64,000 nucleotides of DNA from Cyclina sinensis (taxonomy: Eukaryota > Mollusca > Bivalvia > Venerida > Veneridae): the NCBI GenBank assembly GCA_012932295.1, contig JAAONU010000013.1, positions 42,298,627 to 42,362,626 of the forward strand. The letters run 5' to 3'. The position numbers and the translations under genes were made by a program. A model generated the notes under the pieces. The model worked only from the letters and a program-made list of their open reading frames with translations, had not been told where the DNA came from and made no database searches. Shown piece after piece: positions 62,901-64,000 of this stretch (its first letter is position 1; every line of letters starts with the position of its first letter).

Positions 62901-63347
62901 AGCGATTTTCCACAAATCTCCAGTTAATGATCATTCCCTAAATGGCATGTATGATCAACAGTTAGTTCCAAAAGCTCTTAGTATGCATTTCCATTGAAAG
63001 AGTGCAAACTGAAAATGTATTCAAGAAACACATATTGTATGCAAGAAAAATATACATTCATGTATTTGAGGTTGAATCTGGTTATTTGGCCCTTGGGCAA
63101 CTTTGTTTGGTGGAAGCTTGGCAGAGCCTTGTTCCTGTGAAAATGCAGTTGCCCTCAGCCAGATCAGCCAGTGCATTTTTCAAATACCTGACATATTCTT
63201 AAAATTTTGTATCTTGCCTTGGCTGGATATACAATCTGTTACAATTTAGAACAGGTGGACATGGACTTTATTGCTGAGTTTGATAAACAAACCAATTTAA
63301 GAAGTTGCAAAAGCAAACATGAAGATAGCATATGTGTAAAAGAAAAG
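11865..63347 (+). CDS. Unrecognised Ser/acidic-rich intracellular protein (multi-exon, 3' end beyond window)
   Basis: Exons joined by consensus splice sites and matching phases are 11865-11976 or 20457-20796 (alternative firsts), 23644-23850, 48945-49145, 60206-61542 and 63255-63347. The reading frame gives at least 650 residues from the first start or 726 from the second, and it continues past the window. No catalytic domain or signal peptide is visible. Features in order are an acidic segment with LRKWLNLP, a basic stretch with KRTKKRDRQRSKS, the block KPKFIEHLINRVVSKRV, and a long Ser/Thr-rich part with likely phosphosites. After these come an acidic region rich in D and E, SKALKRFNLERSKS, and an acidic aromatic end (FDDFDLDLQP). 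It looks like a disordered adaptor or scaffold. I do not recognise the family and assign no function. Introns of 25 kb and 11 kb are filled with repeats. Exon joins are confident; completeness is not, since further phase-1 exons could lie in the large introns. Confidence 0.7.
12400..12790. repeat. Dispersed repeat with internal duplication (~180 bp)
   Basis: 'ataactgctagagccat.aaactttt..aa.aatagttgtcagcat.tgaactt.tgcacct' occurs near 12548 and again near 12711. A segment reading 'ccactttggggtgggggttgcatatagatttgccc' precedes the copies. The 126-aa and 122-aa ORFs overlapping here on the two strands are not genes in my view. Confidence 0.65.
13650..13930. repeat. 31-bp minisatellite, about nine copies
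   Basis: The unit 'ttcataaaattgaaggtatt' plus 'ttattctacaa' repeats every 31 bp (for example 13701, 13732) with point changes. It is AT-rich and non-coding. Confidence 0.9.
14080..15260. repeat. ~178-bp imperfect tandem array, interrupted by a SINE
   Basis: The array opens with 'cagaagggaggcatatagg...tgtctgtacatctgtcagtctgtctg'. The block 'catccctggatggattttaaaatgacttggcataaatgt...caggtgtcca.ctcagaggtcaag' recurs near 14351, 14528 and 14706, and in decayed form after the SINE at 15019. Called ORFs here are array products. Confidence 0.8.
14728..15018 (+). mobile_element. Full-length tRNA-derived SINE with target-site duplication
   Basis: The 5' head is tRNA-like: box A 'tagctcaataggtagagca', an anticodon-loop ttagtaa (AGT, threonine-like) and box B 'ggttcgacccc'. 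The body ends in 'ggttaggtggactgaccgcc' and a tail 'ggcgttaaactccaaaacaaacaa'. It is flanked by an identical 11-bp duplication GTCTTAGACAT at 14717-14727 and 15019-15029, the signature of LINE-mediated insertion. Not a functional tRNA gene: the acceptor stem is imperfect and a SINE body follows. Confidence 0.92.
16690..18245. other. Compositionally distinct segment, possible old insertion
   Basis: This stretch is richer in CG dinucleotides and less T-rich than its surroundings (for example 'cccgcaccgactatgg', 'tgtcccggaaaacatg', 'cacgtgcacggcttttcccgcc'). Related phrases 'gtcccagaaa' and 'tcccggaaa' occur near both ends. It is interrupted by a SINE fragment. No transposase or clear inverted ends were found. 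Confidence 0.35.
17605..17865 (+). mobile_element. SINE fragment, second family
   Basis: It begins inside a tRNA-like box B ('gggtcccgagttcgatcccc'). It continues with 'ggatgagacgttaaaccgaggtccc', a phrase common to a widespread invertebrate SINE type (family knowledge), and ends in a GATA-repeat tail (17848-17862). The box A half is missing, so the copy is 5' truncated. Confidence 0.75.
20457..20796 (+). CDS. Alternative first exon B of the unrecognised gene
   Basis: ATG at 20457 is in strong context (aataATGG). It opens 113 codons rich in Glu, Thr, Ser and Val, with a loose repeat of 'SEETVTN/HEETVIY/GEEAVTF' type and an acidic end (LEIEIWNDVEKII). The exon ends at CAG|GTAACT in phase 1, matching the acceptor at 23644. 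The frame is also open upstream to acceptors at 20390 and 20419, so the exon may instead be internal. No TATA element was identified. Confidence 0.6.
20869..20914. repeat. Poly-C/poly-A tract
   Basis: A run of C broken only by early A bases is followed directly by more than 20 A, a few bases after the exon B donor region. Such tracts are prone to length errors in assembly. Confidence 0.9.
21075..21640. repeat. 152-bp tandem array, copy 1
   Basis: The array opens 'ctaggggaggcatatag...ctgtccgtccgtcagcctgtcagtcc'. The block 'cttcatacttggacacaacacccc.ttgcacaagaccttcccactgacctatat' recurs at 21191, 21343 and 21496 (152-153 bp steps). It closes with 'ctcagctcaaaggtcaaagcac...gacagttcttgt'. The same family is at 51.6-52.2 kb. 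Confidence 0.88.
22060..23250. repeat. 38-bp minisatellite, about 30 copies
   Basis: Unit 'gaggcaccagttgtagaaca' plus 'tagatatgatcagctgat', with exact 38-bp steps (22254, 22292, 22330). Two alternating variants are visible: 'gtagaacatagatatg' and 'gtatagcatagctatg'. Copies decay at both edges. The 154-aa minus-strand ORF at 22700-23164 is this array translated. Confidence 0.95.
23644..23850 (+). CDS. Internal exon (phase 1-1) of the unrecognised gene
   Basis: After the acceptor 'tctattttcag', 207 nt encode DSFDLERELRKWLNLPKEG followed by a strongly acidic, Ser-rich run and SFTQDEITKFI. The exon ends at ATCA|GTAAGT. Its length is a multiple of three with phase 1 at both ends, so it can be skipped or included without a frameshift. 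Confidence 0.8.
23851..28060. other. Intron sequence without recognised features
   Basis: First part of the 25-kb intron. Only short simple repeats are seen (a duplicated 'tttttttgtatcacatttt' at 25490-25555 and a TA run near 27212). No exon or element ends were recognised. Confidence 0.5.
28060..28500. repeat. Fragment of a 'gtctgtctgtctgg' type dispersed repeat
   Basis: It opens 'ggtaactataggagtttgccctcccatctgtctgtctgtctgg' and carries two diverged copies of 'tcaaaactgtggttgctatggtaa...atga.acttagtttatgaataaat'. This resembles the other internally tandem dispersed repeats in the window. Confidence 0.55.
28811..28910. repeat. 50-bp tandem duplication
   Basis: The block from 'agtttaaattccattt' to 'agctgcccctg' at 28811 is repeated at 28861 with one difference. 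The overlapping 84-aa ORF reads through both and is not considered a gene. Confidence 0.9.
29910..30059. mobile_element. 150-bp MITE-like element with 23-bp inverted ends
   Basis: The left end (ATATTATATACCCTACTGG...) and the reverse complement of the right end match at 22 of 23 positions. The core has no ORF. A TA-rich terminus suggests TA target duplication as in Tc1/mariner-type MITEs, but the exact border is ambiguous. Confidence 0.75.
31440..31560. repeat. Palindrome-rich 'attcgaatatt' cluster
   Basis: 'aatattcgaatatt' type palindromes recur about four times in 120 bp, including 'cgaaaatattcgaatatttg'. Origin unknown; possibly the end of an old element. Confidence 0.5.
32285..32966 (+). 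mobile_element. Truncated copy of a GCTCACCTG-ended repeat
   Basis: The left terminus reads 'ttttttgctcacctgagcac', with the hairpin GAGCAC-aaa-GTGCTC. Tandem units near 32540, 32720 and 32890 read 'tctgaaaccacaaggccctgagc..tgaaatttggtatgtagcattgtctagtggacctctacc' and 'ctggggtcaaatttggccctgccctggg'. They are split by a (TA)n tract at 32665-32705. No right terminus is present; the copy stops at about 32966. Confidence 0.8.
32967..33190 (-). pseudogene. Possible coding fragment, unidentified
   Basis: On the minus strand an open piece reads LQELCEKLTDVAAMRILRDK and continues with Lys/Glu-rich residues. It sits beside a second open piece in another frame, with a more balanced base composition than its neighbours. 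The repeat copy to its left is cut exactly here. It could be debris of a gene or element; no family is recognised. Confidence 0.2.
34130..34400. repeat. 45-bp minisatellite (~6 copies)
   Basis: The unit 'gttcatgaacagttcagaat' plus 'ggatttctggtccactcttgattca' is repeated with internal losses. As 45 is a multiple of three, one frame stays open and reads a 15-residue repeat (VHEQFRMDFWSTLDS). I treat this as array, not gene. Confidence 0.85.
35460..35810. repeat. ~77-bp tandem repeat
   Basis: 'gaatcatatcttagcagctggcaatg...accatagtttactatgagacagtataaatcataactaag' recurs at 35604, 35682 and 35759, with partial copies upstream. Confidence 0.85.
35811..36210. repeat. 54-bp minisatellite
   Basis: The unit 'gctgagcagtagactttgtg' plus 'gatcatacctcagcagcaggctgtctggatcata' has exact 54-bp steps at 35952, 36006, 36060 and 36114. 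It grades into the 77-bp repeat on its left. The minus strand reads open as an 18-residue Leu-rich repeat (LLLSYDPQS); not considered a gene. Confidence 0.9.
37140..37395. repeat. 48-bp minisatellite, five copies
   Basis: Unit 'gttgcaacacaagaggtttc' plus 'cttggtgtacgcacagttgtgttataag', 48 bp, starting near 37146. Because 48 is a multiple of three, two frames on each strand stay open, giving four overlapping ORFs. None is considered real. Confidence 0.92.
40431..40485. repeat. GTT microsatellite and T-rich run
   Basis: About seven GTT units followed by T-rich sequence. A similar 'gttgttgttgttg' run lies at 44070-44090 and another at 58674-58700. Confidence 0.9.
40689..42167 (-). mobile_element. 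Mariner-type DNA transposon, inactive
   Basis: The left end 'caaggggtgtcccagaatta' and the reverse complement of the right end ('cgaggggtgtcccagaatta') match over about 30 bp. Both are bordered by TA (40687-40688 and 42168-42169), the Tc1/mariner target duplication. The enclosed minus-strand transposase remains identify the family. Length is 1479 bp. The enclosing sequence is the large intron of the unrecognised gene. Confidence 0.92.
40850..41772 (-). pseudogene. Mariner transposase, broken
   Basis: Cut-and-paste transposase of the mariner family, read on the minus strand. The N-terminal helix-turn-helix part (VCQALIFKWHKHLSDGQESI) runs to an in-frame TGA at about 41527. The same frame continues with the second helix-turn-helix (GTVYRILTDNLNMKKISSRW, VPRLL). 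A +1 shift near 41340 is needed to continue into TTDETW, which contains the first catalytic Asp, and DPETKEQSRQW. Another shift lies near 41160. The second catalytic Asp is in QDNAPSHSA near 40900. The 'SPDLAP' motif carrying the third Asp was not found before the left terminus. With a stop, at least two frameshifts and a lost catalytic residue, it cannot encode active enzyme. Confidence 0.88.
42420..42525. repeat. Short tandem duplication (~48 bp)
   Basis: 'agatattgaaataggtagtttc.atattgcta' occurs twice in succession just left of the LTR element. Confidence 0.8.
42656..42871 (+). repeat. 5' LTR
   Basis: 216 bp, TG...CA bounded. It contains 'gggtaccgggacccac', a near-palindrome, and a perfect match to the 3' LTR 2700 bp downstream. 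No clear TATA box or poly(A) signal was identified. Confidence 0.95.
43096..43884 (+). CDS. Retrotransposon Gag-like capsid protein
   Basis: 262 codons starting 224 bp after the 5' LTR. The first 60 residues are Pro-rich (PFLSPPTAPCPPD, FPQSMPAPVF). A retrotransposon Gag capsid-type domain follows from about residue 65 to 210. It includes DANRFMMDFEAHM, then LSLKGPALTWLDSF, then NWSQLRSAFLQEY, and the helical TQRLEEFHSDLQEKGRKL followed by ELINRYTDGLP. This is the usual order of the Ty3/Gypsy-type Gag (family knowledge). No Cys-His zinc knuckle or protease follows; the frame ends after a short tail unlike Gag. Capsid assembly and RNA packaging are the family roles. Intact length and identical LTRs suggest it may still be expressed. 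Confidence 0.8.
   Translation: MSNPNINLNSTNPFLSPPTAPCPPDLTFFCFHPQSLDFAHLQATSSPFPQSMPAPVFIPFTPMKKTFCGLASEDANRFMMDFEAHMVLMNIETNNPRYVAAFRLSLKGPALTWLDSFKEVPLNWSQLRSAFLQEYCMNTSGLIAEEASFNSLHLLPTQRLEEFHSDLQEKGRKLGKSDRELINRYTDGLPTQLAFFVRASRVTSYRECLHVSQTGEAHGYRQDVNSTPVFHVHQQSDGTCVKPTVYDVIHVVPFPLFLMIQQ
43885..45355. other. Non-coding interior of the LTR element
   Basis: About 1.47 kb between the gag stop and the right LTR has no pol homology in any frame that I can see. It is T-rich, with a GTT/poly-T run at 44055-44106. The 111-aa and 73-aa ORFs at 45066-45489 overlap the 3' LTR and show no family likeness. Confidence 0.7.
45356..45571 (+). repeat. 3' LTR
   Basis: Identical to the 5' LTR over all 216 bases and followed directly by the AACT target duplication. 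Confidence 0.95.
45803..46760. repeat. Dispersed repeat with internal units (agctgatctgag type)
   Basis: It opens 'agctgatctgagtgaaaagctcagggtgagctatag', a hairpin-bearing head like the GCTCACCTG-ended family, then 'gtctgtctgtc' and 'gatgaaacttggtcagaaag'. Later units read 'aaacatggc.gccagaggcagggcttatttt...tatataggaaactttaaaaatctt' near 46210, 46370, 46560 and 46670. No right terminus was recognised. Confidence 0.65.
46999..48552 (+). mobile_element. GCTCACCTG-ended repeat element, complete copy
   Basis: The left end 'ttttagctcacctggcacag' with hairpin CTGGCAC-aga-GTGCCAG faces the right end 'cccaggtgagcgctttaggg', giving a short inverted match (GCTCACCTGG). The interior has two kinds of array: 'accacaaggcctggagctgagatatttggt' units (47260-47960) and 'gacctactttttgtttttggagctatggcaatgaaatttggacc' units (47990-48460). 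No protein is encoded. Likely non-autonomous; the mobilising enzyme is unknown to me. Confidence 0.75.
48945..49145 (+). CDS. Internal exon (phase 1-1) of the unrecognised gene
   Basis: After the acceptor 'tgtatgttttcag', 201 nt encode NDGFPLPSTEEEIKAFDQQ, then a basic cluster (TPKRTKKRDRQRSKS) resembling a nuclear-localisation or membrane-binding patch, then LATIRLKLQKLH. The donor is CATT|GTAAGT. The exon is symmetric (phase 1-1) and flanked by introns of 25 kb and 11 kb. Confidence 0.8.
49480..51175 (+). mobile_element. GCYCACCTGA-ended repeat element with ~144-bp internal array
   Basis: The left end is 'ttttagcccacctgagctgt'. The right end 'ttcaggtgagctatctaggg' continues as 'ccatcatggccctcttgttttt', matching the right-end layout of the 46999 element (ggccctcttgttt). 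The interior is about ten copies of a unit containing 'ctggaaatttgtcagaaagg', 'tgatttctagctcaagtt', 'atgggtcatctggggtcaaaaactaggtcacagagccc'. Steps are mostly near 144 bp. Confidence 0.82.
51610..52160. repeat. 152-bp tandem array, copy 2
   Basis: Opens 'tgcccctgaagggaggcatatag'. Repeats 'cttcatacttggacacaacacccctttggacaagaccttccc' at 51713, 51865 and 52017 (exactly 152 bp) and closes 'cctcagctcaaagtcaaagcacc...gacagttcttgt'. Head, period and tail match the array at 21.1 kb, so it is a dispersed element with a defined start and end. Confidence 0.9.
52161..56540. other. Intron sequence without recognised features
   Basis: AT-rich intron with scattered short palindromes (for example 'taaattaattaattcaaattaatt' near 53175). 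No exon borders with coding support and no element termini were recognised. Confidence 0.5.
56544..56701. repeat. Perfect 79-bp tandem duplication
   Basis: 'tttgtggtttaagaaatgtt' and the following bases to 'gatacacaaata' appear twice, offset exactly 79 bp (for example g at 56548 and 56627), with no mismatch seen. This implies a very recent duplication or an assembly duplication. Confidence 0.92.
56895..57025 (+). mobile_element. 5'-truncated SINE copy
   Basis: It shares 'ttgcagagaaat', 'ggttaggtggactgacc.ccg.gatat' and the tail 'ggc.ttaaact..aaa.aaac' with the complete SINE at 14728. It lacks the tRNA-like head and is diverged. Confidence 0.8.
57026..59400. other. Intron sequence without recognised features
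   Basis: No exon or element was recognised; a 'gttgttgtttttgttg' run lies near 58674. Confidence 0.5.
59405..59910. repeat. Fragment of a TIR-type dispersed repeat
   Basis: The head 'ttagcttatctgagcattttt' plus 'gctctgagaatgagcttt' resembles the hairpin heads at 32285, 45803 and 46999. It is followed by 'gacatctcctg' and 'aagtctcatgaccaagaacc' but is strongly diverged. Confidence 0.5.
60206..61542 (+). CDS. Large internal exon of the unrecognised gene
   Basis: After the acceptor 'ttttattttcag', 1337 nt stay open throughout. The exon begins PGKPKFIEHLINR and runs through a Ser/Thr/Pro-rich segment (STESTDSGNESS, SLSTPASPTF), a predicted helical part (FVHELKEINNQIKEF), an acidic tract and a Ser-rich segment (KRPSRTSVGSSS). 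It ends in an acidic aromatic stretch (WTVELNFDDFDLDLQP). The donor AGG|GTAAGT at 61543 is in phase 0. The open frame continues past the donor to TGA at 61696. Confidence 0.9.
61543..61698 (+). CDS. Possible alternative 3' end encoding a membrane anchor
   Basis: Reading on past the consensus donor gives 51 more codons. A basic lead (SGKRIVRCYC) precedes about 22 hydrophobic residues (VFVLMSFACLAMSVGLIFVHF), a short polar tail and a stop. That is the layout of a C-terminal single-pass or tail anchor. It may be a retained-intron isoform or chance hydrophobicity; the splice-out alternative to 63255 is also well formed. Confidence 0.35.
   Translation, partial: VSGKRIVRCYCSVFVLMSFACLAMSVGLIFVHFDFGGVFDDFAKAWHFGCM
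62480..62930. other. CG-richer segment in the intron before the last exon
   Basis: Sequence such as 'cctaggcgccccggcgaagcaccc', 'cacgcgagattg' and 'ttaccgcggtgtgatg' contrasts with its AT-rich surroundings. It has no ORF and no recognised inverted ends. It could be an old non-autonomous element or a regulatory island. Confidence 0.3.
63255..63347 (+). CDS. Internal exon of the unrecognised gene, last one in the window
   Basis: The acceptor 'tagaacag' precedes 93 nt open in phase 0, encoding VDMDFIAEFDKQTNLRSCKS then a Lys/Glu-rich end. The donor is AAG|GTGTAAG in phase 0. Both phases match the 61542 donor. Using the nearer acceptor 'atttag' at 63249 instead would run into a stop, which supports this border. 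Confidence 0.65.
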
Positions 63348-63480
63348 GTGTAAGATTGTTTCTTTAATGTATTCTGGTTTTAATTCTGACCTATGATAGT
63401 GATTTCAGTCACTTGCTAATGAAATCAAATGGTGTGTGCTGTTTGCTTATCTTACTGTATGTAGTTAATTTTTTTCTTTA

Positions 63481-63916
63481 CTACCTCTTGCAAAACTGAT
63501 TAGAGTTTCACGTAATCAGAATGCTGTAAGTGATGTTACGATGTTTATTTCAGTGGCTTAAACTGTCACTTTACTGATCATCCAGTCACAGCGAGGCAGT
63601 TTTCTCAATTATACCTGTCAATAAAATTGCATCTTGCAATCCACCCGCAGCCTGAAAAATGTGCCTGGGCGGCGCCGAAGTTGCTGTGTCGTAATTGTCG
63701 CTGCGCTGCTACCGGAAATCTTCACTCAGTATCTTTTTCCTAAGCCCTTTTCCATTTCGTACACAGAATGACACTAGAATGACATTATTGACAGGTAAAA
63801 GGCGGGGTTTTAAAGAAACACATTGGGAGGCGCTTTAATTGATTTTTGACAGGTGTACCGACGAGTCTCATTCTTTACTTAACAGTGTAAACTCTAATCA
63901 GTTTTGCAAGCGGTAG
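63481..63916. mobile_element. 436-bp MITE with TA target duplication and nested inverted repeat
   Basis: The left end 'ctacctcttgcaaaactgat' (then tagagttt) and the reverse complement of the right end (ctaccgcttgcaaaactgat...) agree over about 28 bp with one mismatch. Both are bounded by TA (63479-63480 and 63917-63918). Inside, TACCTGTCAATAA at 63612 is perfectly inverted at 63785-63797. There is no ORF. TA duplication places it with Tc1/mariner-type non-autonomous elements. It lies 133 bp after the last exon seen here. Confidence 0.88.
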
Positions 63917-64000
63917 TATTTCAGTTTCTTTATTCTGATTATAAAATTGACTTGTCTTCCTTTTCCATCTCTGTAGATGTTTATACAAATTTTTTAAAGA

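Overview
The window is AT-rich genomic DNA from an animal, most likely a bivalve mollusc. It has long introns with GT-AG exons, tRNA-derived SINEs whose tail resembles those common in molluscs, and many internally tandem repeats opening with 'gggaggcatatag' or 'agctcacctg'. The species assignment is inference.

Two plus-strand genes are supported by exon structure. (1) At 207-5978 is the 3' end of UPF2, a core nonsense-mediated decay factor. Eight exons encode its acidic stretch and the C-terminal UPF1-binding domain, followed by a 3' UTR with a poly(A) signal near 7054. (2) From 11865 or 20457 to beyond the right edge is a gene I do not recognise. Its exons are at 11865-11976 and 20457-20796 (apparent alternative first exons), 23644-23850, 48945-49145, 60206-61542 and 63255-63347. 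It encodes a Ser-, Glu- and Asp-rich, mostly disordered intracellular protein. The early introns are all phase 1. One start would give an N-myristoylation-type N-terminus. Reading through the 61543 donor would give a C-terminal membrane segment.

The rest is intergenic or intronic and heavily colonised by repeats. These include a complete but gag-only LTR retrotransposon (42656-45571, identical 216-bp LTRs, AACT target duplication) and a decayed mariner with paired termini (40689-42167). There are two MITE-like elements with inverted ends (29910-30059 and 63481-63916), a SINE with an 11-bp target duplication (14728-15018) and two further SINE fragments. Elements with GCTCACCTG-type ends carry internal arrays of about 144 bp. 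Two dispersed copies of a 152-bp array are present, along with minisatellites of 31, 38, 45, 48 and 54 bp.

I found no CRISPR, operon, genuine tRNA/rRNA gene or defence-type system. The observations most worth checking are a triplicated splice donor in UPF2 that should create premature stops, alternative ends of the unknown gene, and the young gag-only LTR element.
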